Part shown: piece by piece, positions 50,987 to 59,932 of the stretch
Position numbering within the stretch: position 1 is the first letter of the stretch
Layout: each line of letters starts with the position of its first letter
Assembly (NCBI RefSeq): GCF_012927085.1
Contig: NZ_JABBFX010000003.1
Span: 124,001-188,000 of the forward strand
Direction: 5' to 3'
Length of the DNA: 64,000 nt
Source: Ramlibacter agri
GTDB taxonomy: Bacteria; Pseudomonadota; Gammaproteobacteria; Burkholderiales; Burkholderiaceae_C
Position numbers and translations under genes: made by a program
The notes under the pieces: model-generated
Databases searched by the model: none
What the model saw: only the letters and a program-made list of their open reading frames with translations
What the model was told of the DNA's origin: nothing

Positions 50987-52267
50987 ATGACCGTCCAATA
51001 CCTCAAGAAGGGCAAGGCGATCGAAGCGAAAGCCGAGATCAACACCCAGATCCGCGCCACCGTCGAAGGCATCCTGGCCGACATCGAGCAGCGCGGCGAC
51101 GCCGCCGTGCGCGAGTACTCGCAGAAGTTCGACAAGTGGGCGCCGGCCTCCTTCCGCCTGACGCAGGAGCAGATAGCCGCCGCCATCGCCGCCCTGACGC
51201 CGCAGGCGCTGGAAGACATCCAGTTCGCGCAGGCGCAGATCCGCCGCTTCGCGCAGATCCAGAAGAGCTCCATGCACGACGTGGAGATCGAGACGCTGCC
51301 GGGCGTGGTGCTGGGCCACAGGAACATCCCGGTCAACTCGGTCGGCTGCTACATCCCGGGCGGCAAGTACCCGTTGATCGCCTCCGCGCACATGAGCGTG
51401 CTGACCGCCAAGGTGGCCGGCGTGAAGCGCGTCATCGCCTGCGCGCCGCCTTTCGACGGCCAGCCCAGCAACGAGATCGTCGCCGCCATGCACCTGGCCG
51501 GCGCCGACGAGATCTACTGCCTGGGCGGCGTGCAGGCCGTCGCTGCCATGGCGCTGGGCACCGAGTCCATCGCCGGCGTCGACATGCTGGTGGGGCCCGG
51601 CAACGCCTATGTGGCCGAGGCCAAGCGGCAGCTGTTCGGCCGCGTCGGCATCGACCTGTTCGCCGGCCCCACCGAGACGCTGGTGATCTGCGACGACACC
51701 GTCGACGCCGAACTGGTGGCCGTGGACCTGCTGGGCCAGGCCGAACACGGCCCGACCTCGCCCGCCTACTGCATCACCACCAGCAGGAAGATCGCCGCCG
51801 GACTGCCGGCCGCCATCGACAAGGTGCTGTCCCGCCTCGACACAGCGGCCATCGCCAGCGTCTCCTGGCGCGACTACGGCGAGATCATCCTGTGCGACAG
51901 CGACGAGGAAGCGCTGGTGGAAGCCGAGCGCCTGTGCTCCGAGCACGTGCAGGTGATGACGAAGGACCCGGACTGGTACCTGCAGCGCATGACCAGCTAC
52001 GGCGCGCTGTTCCTGGGCGCGCGCACCAATGTTTCCTACGGCGACAAGGTGATCGGCACCAACCACACGCTGCCGACCATGGGCGCGGGCCGCTACACCG
52101 GCGGCCTGTGGGTGGGCAAGTTCATCAAGACGCACACCTACCAGCGCGTGCTGACGGACGAGGCTTCGGTTGCCATCGGCGAGGTCTGCTCGCGCCTGTG
52201 CGCGCTGGAGCACCTGGCCGGCCACAAGGAGCAGGCCGACATCCGCGTGCGGCGCCTGTCCAAGTGA
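50987..52267 (+). CDS. histidinol dehydrogenase family protein (catabolic HisD-like)
   Basis: A 426-residue NAD-dependent dehydrogenase. HisD landmarks: [34 protein letters not shown], the zinc region [13 protein letters not shown] with Gln and His, SEHVQVMTK and [10 protein letters not shown]. Histidine genes are absent around it, and the neighbours are sugar-acid enzymes. Catabolic relatives oxidise primary alcohols in two steps to acids, for example 2,3-dihydroxypropane-1-sulfonate dehydrogenase HpsN. A four-electron oxidation of a sugar-like alcohol is the likely role. It overlaps the SDR gene start by four bases. Confidence 0.88.
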   Translation: MTVQYLKKGKAIEAKAEINTQIRATVEGILADIEQRGDAAVREYSQKFDKWAPASFRLTQEQIAAAIAALTPQALEDIQFAQAQIRRFAQIQKSSMHDVEIETLPGVVLGHRNIPVNSVGCYIPGGKYPLIASAHMSVLTAKVAGVKRVIACAPPFDGQPSNEIVAAMHLAGADEIYCLGGVQAVAAMALGTESIAGVDMLVGPGNAYVAEAKRQLFGRVGIDLFAGPTETLVICDDTVDAELVAVDLLGQAEHGPTSPAYCITTSRKIAAGLPAAIDKVLSRLDTAAIASVSWRDYGEIILCDSDEEALVEAERLCSEHVQVMTKDPDWYLQRMTSYGALFLGARTNVSYGDKVIGTNHTLPTMGAGRYTGGLWVGKFIKTHTYQRVLTDEASVAIGEVCSRLCALEHLAGHKEQADIRVRRLSK

Positions 52268-53022
52268 GCTCGCTGCAAGGCAAGGTGGCCCTGGTCACCG
52301 GCGGCGCCGGCGGCCTGGGCCAGGCGATCTGCGCAGCGCTGGCCGGCGCCGGCGCTTCGGTGGTGGCGGGCTACAACCGCTCCGCCGCGGCGGCCGAGGC
52401 GCTGGCCTTGCGCCTGCCGCGGCCGGTCCCGGAGGCTATACATGCCGCGCTCGCCGCGCCGGTGACCGACAGCCAGGCGCTCGCCACGCTGGCGGAGGAT
52501 ATCGCGCGCCTGTACGCCCGCTGCGACATCCTGGTCAACTGCGCGGGCATCACGCGCTACGTGCCGCACGCGGACCTGGACGCGCTGGACGACGCGCTGG
52601 TCGACGACATCCTGGCCACCAACGTGCGCGGCGTGATCGCGACCGTGCGCGCGATGCGCGGCCTGCTGGAACGCAGCGGCAACGCGCTGGTGGTCAACAT
52701 CTCGTCGATCGCCGGCCGCACCGCCATGGGCAGCAACATCGCCTATTGCGCGTCGAAGGCGGCGGTCGACAACCTGACCTTCTCGCTGGCCCGCGCGCTG
52801 GCGCCGGCGATCCGCGTCGTCTCCGTCTCGCCCGGCCTGGCCGATACGGACTTCGTGCAGCAGATGGACCGCGCCTGGCGCGACGAACAAGCCGGCCGCA
52901 CGCCGCTGAAGCGCCTGGCCGCGCCCGAAGAAGTGGGCCTGGCTGTGCTCGCGGCCGCCACGCACCTCAGCTTCAGCACCGGCGTCGTCATCCCCGTGGA
53001 TGGCGGCCGGCCCCTGCAATAA
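52264..53022 (+). CDS. short-chain dehydrogenase/reductase
   Basis: A 252-residue SDR with a GTG start overlapping the HisD-like stop (GTGA). Cofactor motif TGGAGGLG; no acidic residue after the second strand (VAGYNRS), which favours NADP. NAG is replaced by NCAGITRY, catalytic Ser in NISSIAG and YCASK as YxxxK. The end DGGRPLQ is family-like. It would reduce or oxidise a hydroxyl in the same pathway as the HisD-like enzyme. Confidence 0.9.
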   Translation: MSSLQGKVALVTGGAGGLGQAICAALAGAGASVVAGYNRSAAAAEALALRLPRPVPEAIHAALAAPVTDSQALATLAEDIARLYARCDILVNCAGITRYVPHADLDALDDALVDDILATNVRGVIATVRAMRGLLERSGNALVVNISSIAGRTAMGSNIAYCASKAAVDNLTFSLARALAPAIRVVSVSPGLADTDFVQQMDRAWRDEQAGRTPLKRLAAPEEVGLAVLAAATHLSFSTGVVIPVDGGRPLQ

Positions 53023-53042
53023 ACCCCAAGGAGACAAGAAAG

Positions 53043-54038
53043 ATGAAACTCGCCACCCTGAAGGACGGCACGCGCGACGGCCGCCTGGCCGTCGTCTCGC
53101 GCGACCTCGCGCGCGCCGTGGACGCCGGCGCCATCGCGCCCACGCTGCAACTGGCGCTGGAGAACTGGGACACCGCCGAACCGAAACTGCAGGCTCTGTA
53201 TCGCCAGCTGAACGCCGGCGAAGCTGCGGGCGCTTTCGCTTTCGCTTTCGCTTTCGACCCGGCCCAGGCCATGGCGCCGCTGCCCCGCTGCCACCAGTTC
53301 GTCGATGCTTCCGCCTTCCTGAACCACGGCGACATCATGGAGCAGGCTTTCAAGCTCACCGTGAAGAAGACGCCGGGCATCCCCATCCTCGTGCAGCGGC
53401 AAAGCGATGCCTTCGTCGGCGGGCGCGACGACTATCCCTTCCCGACCGAAGCGGACAACGGCGACTTCGAAGGCGAGTACGCCGTGGTCCTGGACGACGT
53501 CCCGATGGGCGTGAACGCCGCCGAGGCGCACAAGCACATCCGCCTCGTCACCATCCTGAACGACGTGAGCATGCGGGCCCACCTGTTCCGCGAACTCGCC
53601 ATGGGCTTCGGCTTCATCCAGGCCAAGCCGGCCACCGCCTTCGCGCCGGTGGCCGTGACGCCCGACGAACTGGGCGAGGCCTGGAAGGACGGCCGCGTGC
53701 ACCTGGACCTGCGCGTCGCGCGCAATGGCGACTGGTTCGGCAACCCGAACGGCCGCGAGATGGACTGGAGCTTCGGCGAGCTGATCGCCCACCTGGCCTA
53801 CAACCGCCGCCTCGGCGCCGGCACCATCCTCGGCTCCGGAACTGTGTCCAACAAGGGCTACCGCCAGGTCGGTTCCGCCTGCCTGGCCGAGCGCCGCGCC
53901 GTGGAAACCATGGACCACGGCGAGGCGTGCACGCCCTTCCTGAAGTTCGGCGACGTGCTGCGCTTCGAGGTGCTGGATGCGCAGGGCGCATCGGTGTTCG
54001 GTGCAATCGAGCACCGCATGGTGAAGGCAAGTCGGTAA
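53043..54038 (+). CDS. fumarylacetoacetate hydrolase family protein
   Basis: A 331-residue FAH-fold protein. Metal-binding region: EADNGDFEGEYAVVLDDVPMG with the acidic ligands, then VTILNDVSMRAHLFRE, and GSGTVSNKGYRQVGSACLAE near the end. The family cleaves C-C bonds of 2,4-dioxo acids or tautomerises and decarboxylates similar compounds; some members act at the end of sugar-acid pathways. Near residues 63-71 a (GCTTTC)4 repeat encodes an Ala-Phe run. Ribosome site GGAGACA. It is fourth in the lactonase operon, and its TAA overlaps the Bug gene ATG by one base. Confidence 0.88.
   Translation: MKLATLKDGTRDGRLAVVSRDLARAVDAGAIAPTLQLALENWDTAEPKLQALYRQLNAGEAAGAFAFAFAFDPAQAMAPLPRCHQFVDASAFLNHGDIMEQAFKLTVKKTPGIPILVQRQSDAFVGGRDDYPFPTEADNGDFEGEYAVVLDDVPMGVNAAEAHKHIRLVTILNDVSMRAHLFRELAMGFGFIQAKPATAFAPVAVTPDELGEAWKDGRVHLDLRVARNGDWFGNPNGREMDWSFGELIAHLAYNRRLGAGTILGSGTVSNKGYRQVGSACLAERRAVETMDHGEACTPFLKFGDVLRFEVLDAQGASVFGAIEHRMVKASR
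53232..53255 (+). repeat. (GCTTTC)4 microsatellite inside the FAH-family gene
   Basis: Four exact tandem copies of GCTTTC encode four Ala-Phe pairs before Asp-Pro-Ala. The 6-base unit keeps the frame when copies are gained or lost, so slippage would only change the length of a loop. Confidence 0.9.
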
Positions 54039-55021
54039 TGCGCTCGCCATCCATGCTCTCCCGCCGCAGCTTCGTCGCCGCCGGCGCGACCCTGCTGCCC
54101 TTCGCCTCCGCACGCGCGCAATCGCCTGCGATGGCGAAGATCCTCGTCGGCTTCCCGCCCGGCGGCGGCTCCGACGTGATCGCCCGCGCCGTGGCCGACC
54201 AGATCCGCGGCAACTACGCTGGCACCGTCCTCGTCGACAACAAGCCGGGCGCCGCCGCGCGCATCGCAGCGGAGGCCGTCAAGGCCGCCGCTCCGGACGG
54301 CCAGACCATGCTGCTCACGCCGGCCGCGGTGCTGACGTTGTACCCGCACGTCTACAAGGAGCTGCGCTACGACCCGTTCAAGGACTTCACGCCCGTGACG
54401 GCGGTCTCGAGCACGCAACTCGCCATGTTCGCGGGCCCCGCCGTGCCGCAGAAGGTCACCACCGTGCCGGAACTGGTGCAGTGGTTGAAGGCCAACCCGA
54501 AGCTGGGCACCTTCGGCTCGCCCGCCCTGGGTTCGGCGCCGCACCTCACCGGCCTGATGTTCGGCAAGCTCGCCGGCGTCGAGCTGCTGCCCGTGGCCTA
54601 CCAGGGCGCCGCGCCGGCGACCCTGGCCTTGCTGGCGGGCGAGGTGGCCCTGAGCTTCGGCTCCATCTCCGATGGCATCGAGTACGTGCGCTCCGGCAAG
54701 CTGCGCCTGCTGGCGACGACGGGCGAGAAGCGCTCGCTGCACGTTCCGACGGCGCCCACCTTTGCCGAGACCGGCTTCCCCGACCTGGTGATCGAGGACT
54801 GGCATTCCATCCTGCTGCCGGCGAAGGCGCCCGCAGCCGTAGTGGCGCGCCTGCACGAGGCCGTGCGCAAGGCGGTGGCGACCCCGCCCGTGCAGTCCAC
54901 CTTGAACCGCTTCGCCTTCGAGCCGCTGGCCAATTCGCCCGAAGACTTCGCGCGCATCCTGCGCACGGAGCACGAGCGCTGGGCGCGGATCGTCCGCACC
55001 CTGAAATTCAGCATGGAGTGA
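54038..55021 (+). CDS. Bug/TctC family binding protein with Tat-like signal
   Basis: A 327-residue periplasmic protein. The N-terminus MLSRRSFVAAGATLLPFASARA carries the twin-arginine SRRSF motif, so folded export by Tat is likely. Family motifs: ILVGFPPGGGSDVIARAV, VLVDNKPGAAARIAAEAV, VAYQGAAPATLALLAGEVA and ATTGEKRSLHVPTAPT. Fifth gene of the lactonase operon and presumably the substrate-capturing component. No permease gene nearby. Confidence 0.9.
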   Translation: MRSPSMLSRRSFVAAGATLLPFASARAQSPAMAKILVGFPPGGGSDVIARAVADQIRGNYAGTVLVDNKPGAAARIAAEAVKAAAPDGQTMLLTPAAVLTLYPHVYKELRYDPFKDFTPVTAVSSTQLAMFAGPAVPQKVTTVPELVQWLKANPKLGTFGSPALGSAPHLTGLMFGKLAGVELLPVAYQGAAPATLALLAGEVALSFGSISDGIEYVRSGKLRLLATTGEKRSLHVPTAPTFAETGFPDLVIEDWHSILLPAKAPAAVVARLHEAVRKAVATPPVQSTLNRFAFEPLANSPEDFARILRTEHERWARIVRTLKFSME

Positions 55022-55029
55022 CGTAGCAT
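55001..55029 (+). promoter_or_regulatory. promoter of the M16 peptidase gene, leaderless geometry
   Basis: CTGAAA (55001-55006), 17 bases, TAGCAT (55024-55029), then CGCGGGG and ATG at 55037. The promoter lies within the end of the Bug gene, so the peptidase probably has its own transcript that starts at its ATG. The seven spacer bases equal those before the Pho-regulated binding protein gene. Confidence 0.5.
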
Positions 55030-55036
55030 CGCGGGG

Positions 55037-56335
55037 ATGTCCAGCCCACTCCCCGCTCCGGTCCTCCACACGCTTGCCAACGGCGTCCGCCTGCTGGCGG
55101 TTCCTTTCCCGCAGGGGCAGAGCGCCAGCGTGGGCGTGTTCCTGCGGGCCGGTTCGCGCGACGAGACGGCGGCCAGCAACGGCATCGGCCACGTCCTGGA
55201 GCACATGGCCTTCAAGGGCACGCAGACGCGCTCGGTGCAGGCGATCAACCTCGACGCCGAGCGCCTGGGCGCCGACGTCAACGCCTTCACCAGCAAGGAC
55301 AGCACCGGTTATTTCATGACCGGGCTGGGCCGGCATGCGCCGCAGCTGCTGGAGATGACGGCGGACATCGTCCTGAACAGCACCTTCCCGGAACAGGAGC
55401 TCACGCGCGAGCTGGAGGTGATCCGGCAGGAAGCGATCGAGTACGAGGAAGACCCGGAAGACAAGTCGGGCGAACTGCTGGACAAGGCCATCTGGGGCGG
55501 CCATCCCCTGGGCATGCCGGTGATCGGCACGCTGGAGAACCTGGACGTCTTCACGCGGCAGCACGTCGTCGACCACGTGCAGGCGCACTACCTCGGCGGC
55601 AATGCCGTGGTCGCGGCGGCCGGCCACTTCGATGTGGACGCCTTCTTCGCGCTGGGCGAACGCCTGTTCACCGGCATGCCGGACGCGGCTTCGGCAGCGC
55701 GCGGGCCGGCGCGCTACGTGGGCGGCGCGCTGGGCCAGCGCTTCACCGGCGTGTCGCAGGTGTTCCTCAACATGGCCTGGCCGGTCACGCCGCCGGCCGG
55801 CCAGCAGGCGCAGGACCAGCGCTGGCGCGTGGCCGGTTCGCTGGCGGCGCTGCTGTTCGGCGGCGGCATGTCCGCGCCGTTTACGGATACGGTCCGCGAA
55901 CGCCTCGGCCTGGCCTACACGGCGCATTCCTATGTGGAGAACGGCGACGGCTGGTTCAACTTCATCGTCCAGGCCGTGACGACGCCCGACAAGCTCGATG
56001 ACCTGGTGGACGCCACCGGTCGGCTGCTGCGCGAGCAGGCCGCGCAGCTGGACCCGGTGCACGTCGAACGGGCCAGGAACCAGCTGGCCGTCTCGCGCGT
56101 GCGCGCCGCGGAGCGCAGCTACGCCGCGATGGAGCGCGCCGTCGACGACCTGTTCTTCCTCGGCGAGGCGACTGCGCTGCCGCAGACGCTGCAGCTGATC
56201 GAGGAGATCACGGCCGACGAAGTGCGGGCCGTGTTCGAGCGCATGCTGGCGCACCCGGTGGCGTTGGCGATCACCGGCAAGGCGGCGACGGCGAAGCGGG
56301 CGAAGGAGTTGGCGGGGCGGGTGGCTGCCCGCTAA
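55037..56335 (+). CDS. M16 family zinc peptidase
   Basis: A 432-residue single-chain member of the pitrilysin/processing-peptidase family. The inverted zinc motif is His52-x2-Glu55-His56 (GHVLEHMAFKGT), and the distal Glu lies about 75 residues later in IRQEAIEYEEDPED. The C-terminal half has the substrate-binding FGGGMSAPFTDTVRERLGLAY. No signal peptide, so it is probably cytosolic, where such enzymes degrade or trim peptides. It looks unrelated to the lactonase operon in front of it. It ends overlapping the convergent LysR stop by four bases. Confidence 0.92.
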   Translation: MSSPLPAPVLHTLANGVRLLAVPFPQGQSASVGVFLRAGSRDETAASNGIGHVLEHMAFKGTQTRSVQAINLDAERLGADVNAFTSKDSTGYFMTGLGRHAPQLLEMTADIVLNSTFPEQELTRELEVIRQEAIEYEEDPEDKSGELLDKAIWGGHPLGMPVIGTLENLDVFTRQHVVDHVQAHYLGGNAVVAAAGHFDVDAFFALGERLFTGMPDAASAARGPARYVGGALGQRFTGVSQVFLNMAWPVTPPAGQQAQDQRWRVAGSLAALLFGGGMSAPFTDTVRERLGLAYTAHSYVENGDGWFNFIVQAVTTPDKLDDLVDATGRLLREQAAQLDPVHVERARNQLAVSRVRAAERSYAAMERAVDDLFFLGEATALPQTLQLIEEITADEVRAVFERMLAHPVALAITGKAATAKRAKELAGRVAAR

Positions 56336-57345
56336 CGCGCGCGCCGGCTGCGCACCGCCTGCGCGCTGGGCGCGGCGGGCCGCGCCGCTAGGAATTTCTT
56401 CACCCGCTGCGCGCTGGCGGGCAGCAGCTCGCAGCCTTCGGGCAGTTGGTCGACATGGGCTTCCAGGTACTGCAGGGCGCCGTGCACGAAGGCCTGTACG
56501 GCGGGCATCGGCTCGCGGTCCGCAGGGAGCTCGAAGGCGATCAGGCGGAAGACTTCAGGCCGCGTGAGTGGCCGGCTGGTGACCGAACGCAGGGCCGGCG
56601 TCGGGCAGGACAGAGCCGGTAGCAGCGTGACGCCCAGGCCGCCTTCCACCATGCCGTTCAGGGTGCTCGCCTGGTCCACCTCGATGGGCGGATGGACCAG
56701 GGGCAGCCCGCTGATCGCCGCGTCCATGTAGGACCGGAACAGCGCGCCGCGCCGCAACAGGATCAGGCGCTCGTCGATCAGCTGCGCGGCGTCGATGCTT
56801 TCCTGCCGCGCGAGCGGGTGGTTGCTGGGCAGCACCACCCGGAAGCGATCGCGCAGGAAGGGCAGCAGCGCCTGCGGCGCCGCGCTGCTGCTCTGGGTGA
56901 GCATGGCCAGGTCGCCTTCGCCGCGGTCCAGGCGCTGGCGCAGCACCGGGTCTGCGTGGTCGTGCACTTCGACGCTCACCTCCGGGTGCTCCGCCGTGAA
57001 CTCGCGCACCAGCGCCGGCAGCAGCCGGTGCGCAATGGACGGGACGGTGAAGAGGTCCACGCGACCGCGCCGCAACTGTGCCCATTCCGAGCCGCGCAGC
57101 ATCATGCGTTCGTAGGCGTCCAGCACCCGCCTGGCCTCGACCAGGAACTCCTCGCCGGCCGGCGTGAGCCGCACCGAGCGCGTGGTGCGCTCGATGAGCC
57201 GCACGCCTACCACGTCTTCCAGCTTGGCGATGGCCTGGCTCAGCGCCGGCTGGCCCAGGTGCACGGCTTCGGCCGCAGCACCGAAGGAGCCGCTGTCCGC
57301 CAGGGCGGCGAAGGCGCGCAGGTGGCGCGGGTTGGGATAAATCAT
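56332..57345 (-). CDS. LysR family transcriptional regulator
   Basis: A 337-residue regulator. HTH: SFGAAAEAVHLGQPALSQAIAKL (about 18-40, given as family pattern), linker LEDVVGVRLIERTTRSVRLTPAG, effector domain from about 90. The C-terminus is longer than usual and ends in Ala/Arg repeats. It is divergent from the sulfatase gene with 74 bases between, the classical arrangement for a regulator and its target operon (sulfatase, Bug, aldose epimerase, GH43-like lipoprotein). Confidence 0.88.
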   Translation of the reverse strand: MIYPNPRHLRAFAALADSGSFGAAAEAVHLGQPALSQAIAKLEDVVGVRLIERTTRSVRLTPAGEEFLVEARRVLDAYERMMLRGSEWAQLRRGRVDLFTVPSIAHRLLPALVREFTAEHPEVSVEVHDHADPVLRQRLDRGEGDLAMLTQSSSAAPQALLPFLRDRFRVVLPSNHPLARQESIDAAQLIDERLILLRRGALFRSYMDAAISGLPLVHPPIEVDQASTLNGMVEGGLGVTLLPALSCPTPALRSVTSRPLTRPEVFRLIAFELPADREPMPAVQAFVHGALQYLEAHVDQLPEGCELLPASAQRVKKFLAARPAAPSAQAVRSRRAR

Positions 57346-57376
57346 TTTTCGTGATGGCTAGTCAAGCAGAATCGAT

Positions 57377-57405
57377 TTGTTGCAGGAATCGACGCGGCCT
57401 AGTAT
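57377..57405 (+). promoter_or_regulatory. candidate promoter of the sulfatase operon
   Basis: TTGTTG (57377-57382), 17 bases, TAGTAT (57400-57405). The ATG at 57420 comes 14 bases later without a Shine-Dalgarno. The weak -35 and the divergent LysR gene fit an activator-dependent promoter. Confidence 0.45.
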
Positions 57406-57419
57406 CGCCCCGTCCTGCC

Positions 57420-58934
57420 ATGAAGACCATCTTTCTCCTCTTCGATTCGCTCAACCGGCGCAGCCTGCAGCCCTACGGCGGCACCGCGATCAAGACGCCG
57501 AACTTCCAGCGGCTGGCCGAGCGCTGCGTCACCTTCGACAACCACTACGTCGGCAGCCTGCCGTGCATGCCCGCGCGGCGCGACATGCACACCGGCCGCC
57601 TGAACTTCCTGCATCGGGGCTGGGGTCCGCTGGAGCCTTTCGACAATTCCTTCGCCGCGCTGATGCACAGAGCGGGCGTGTATTCGCACCTGGTGTCCGA
57701 CCACTACCACTACTGGGGCGACGGCGGCGCGACCTACCACAACCGCTACGACACCTACGAGTTCATCCGCGGCCAGGAGCGCGACCCGTGGAAGGCGATG
57801 GTGCAGCCGCCGTGGGAGCGCTTCCGCGAGATGTACCACCCGAAGCAGTTCACGCAGGAGCGGCGGCACAAGCACTCCGCCCACATGATCAACCGCGAGG
57901 CTATCCGCGAGTACGGCGACTTCCCGTCGGTGCGCTGCTTCGACGCGGGCCTCGAGTTCCTGCAGGGCAACCGCGAGGCGCAGGACTGGCTTCTGCACCT
58001 GGAGACCTTCGATCCGCACGAACCCTTCCACGCGCCGGCGGAGTTCCGCAAGGACTACCCCACCAGCTACCAAGGCCCGATCTTCGACTTCCCGCCTTAC
58101 AAGCGCGTCACCGAGACCATAGCGGAGTGCGACGAGCTGCGCGCCAACTACGCCGCGATCGTCGCCCTGTGCGACCACGAGCTGGGCCGGCTGCTCGACT
58201 ACATGGATGAACACGCCATGTGGGACGACACCGCGCTGGTGGTGACCACCGACCACGGCTTCCTCCTTGGCGAGCACTCGTGGTGGTCCAAGAATGTGAT
58301 GCCCTGCTACGACGAGGTGGCGCACATCCCGCTGTTCATCCATCACCCGGCCTTCCGCAAGCAGGCCGGCACGCGGCGCCAGGGCCTGACGCAGACCGGC
58401 GACCTGATGCCGACGCTGCTGCAGATGCATGGCATGGAGATCCCGGCGGAAGTCACCGGCGTGTCGCTGCTGCCTTTGCTGGAGAAGGAAACCACCGTGC
58501 GCGAGGCCGCGATCTACGGCGTGTTCGGCAGCGCGGTGAACGTCACCGACGGCCGCTACACGTTGTTCCTGTATCCGCCCGAGATGCACCGCGCGGGCCT
58601 GAACCAGTACACGCTGATGCCGATGCACATGAAGGAAATGTTCGCGGTGGAGGAACTGGCCGAGGCGCGGCTGGCGCCGCCGCTGCCCTTCACCAAGGGC
58701 GCGCCCGTGTTGCGCGTGCCGGCCACGCCGAAATCGCCGCAATACAAGCTGCACGGGCCGGGCGCGCAGAACGACACGGTCACCGTCATGTTCGACCTGG
58801 CCAGCGACCCCGGCCAGGAACACCCTATCAACGATGCGGCCGTGCACGCGCGCCTTTGCGGCGAGATCGCGCGGCTGATGAAGCAGAACGACGCGCCACC
58901 CGAGTATTTCGAGCGGCTCGGCCTGGCGGCCTGA
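57420..58934 (+). CDS. sulfatase family hydrolase (Cys-type)
   Basis: A 504-residue alkaline-phosphatase-fold hydrolase. The formylglycine motif Cys49-x-Pro51-x-Arg53 is present in SLPCMPARRDMHTG. Metal residues are Asp9 (FLLFDSLNR) and Asp-His in TTDHGFLLGEHSWW. There is no signal peptide, so it would act in the cytosol. The family includes arylsulfatases, choline sulfatase and phosphonate monoester hydrolases. Activation of the Cys requires a formylglycine-generating enzyme, which is not encoded here. It begins the operon that also has a Bug protein, an aldose epimerase and a GH43-like lipoprotein, so a sulfated or phosphonylated sugar-like compound is conceivable. Confidence 0.9.
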   Translation: MKTIFLLFDSLNRRSLQPYGGTAIKTPNFQRLAERCVTFDNHYVGSLPCMPARRDMHTGRLNFLHRGWGPLEPFDNSFAALMHRAGVYSHLVSDHYHYWGDGGATYHNRYDTYEFIRGQERDPWKAMVQPPWERFREMYHPKQFTQERRHKHSAHMINREAIREYGDFPSVRCFDAGLEFLQGNREAQDWLLHLETFDPHEPFHAPAEFRKDYPTSYQGPIFDFPPYKRVTETIAECDELRANYAAIVALCDHELGRLLDYMDEHAMWDDTALVVTTDHGFLLGEHSWWSKNVMPCYDEVAHIPLFIHHPAFRKQAGTRRQGLTQTGDLMPTLLQMHGMEIPAEVTGVSLLPLLEKETTVREAAIYGVFGSAVNVTDGRYTLFLYPPEMHRAGLNQYTLMPMHMKEMFAVEELAEARLAPPLPFTKGAPVLRVPATPKSPQYKLHGPGAQNDTVTVMFDLASDPGQEHPINDAAVHARLCGEIARLMKQNDAPPEYFERLGLAA

Positions 58935-58959
58935 ACCTTCAAGAACAGCAGGAGACAAG

Positions 58960-59928
58960 ATGCAGACCCGAAGATTCCTTGCCGCCGCCGCGGCCGCCCT
59001 GGCGCTGGCCGCCAGCTTCCAGGCCGCTGCCGCCTGGCCGGAGAAGCCGATCCGCTTCGTCGTGCCGTGGCCCGCAGGCGGCTCCTCGGACGCCGCCGCG
59101 CGGCTGGTGGCCAAGCACCTGGGCGACCGCCTGAAGCAGCCGGTCCTGATCGACAACAAAGCCGGCGCCTCCGGCAACATCGGCACCGGCGACGTGGCGC
59201 GCGCCGCCCCCGACGGCTACACGCTGCTGCTGTCTTCCGGCCCGTTCTCCATCAATCCCAGCCTGTACCGCACGCTGCCCTTCGACACGCTGAAGGATTT
59301 CGTGCCCGTTGCGCAGATCGCGAATACGCCCAGCGTGCTGGTCGTCTACCCGGGCACGCCGGCGCGCAGCATGCAAGAGTTTGTCGCTCTCGCGCATGAC
59401 CCGTCCAAGCCTCTGGCGGTGGCGACTCCCGGCAACGGTTCGGCGCAGCACCTCGCGCTGGAACTGCTGCGCAAGAAGGCAGGCCTGAGCATCAACCACA
59501 TCCCGTACAAGGGCGGGGCGCCCGCAGTGACCGATGTCCTGGGCGGGCAGGTGTCCGCGATGATGTCCGGCTTCCCCGAGGTGGCGCCCCACATCAAGGC
59601 CGGCAAGCTGCGCGCGCTGGCGGTGACGACGGAAGGCCGCTCGTCGTTCCTGCCCGATGTGCCGGCGCTCACCGAGCTGAAGCTGGCCGATGCCGGCTCC
59701 GCCGGCTGGAACGGCATCCACGTGCCGGCGAAGACGCCGCCGGAGATCGTCGCCCGCCTGCACGACGAAGTGAACGCGGTGCTCGAGATGCCGGAGGTGA
59801 AGGAGCAACTGGCCGCGCTGGGCTTCGAGGTGCGCCGCACCAGCCAGAAGGACTTTGCCACTTTCGTGACGCAGCAGATCGTTCGCTGGAAGCAGGCCGT
59901 CGAACTCTCCGGCGCCCGCATCGACTGA
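58960..59928 (+). CDS. Bug/TctC family binding protein
   Basis: A 322-residue periplasmic protein with a signal peptide of about 25 residues (ending FQAAAA). Motifs: IRFVVPWPAGGSSDAAARL, VLIDNKAGASGNIGTGDV, HIPYKGGAPAVTDVLGGQVS and AVTTEGRSSFLPDVPAL. GGAGACA precedes the ATG. Second gene of the sulfatase operon; the likely collector of its substrate. TctAB genes are absent. Confidence 0.9.
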   Translation: MQTRRFLAAAAAALALAASFQAAAAWPEKPIRFVVPWPAGGSSDAAARLVAKHLGDRLKQPVLIDNKAGASGNIGTGDVARAAPDGYTLLLSSGPFSINPSLYRTLPFDTLKDFVPVAQIANTPSVLVVYPGTPARSMQEFVALAHDPSKPLAVATPGNGSAQHLALELLRKKAGLSINHIPYKGGAPAVTDVLGGQVSAMMSGFPEVAPHIKAGKLRALAVTTEGRSSFLPDVPALTELKLADAGSAGWNGIHVPAKTPPEIVARLHDEVNAVLEMPEVKEQLAALGFEVRRTSQKDFATFVTQQIVRWKQAVELSGARID

Positions 59929-59932
59929 AGGC

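Noticed and set aside
50987..52267. Histidine biosynthesis hisD
   Set aside because: No other his genes nearby, and the neighbours are catabolic; it is better described as a HisD-family catabolic enzyme.
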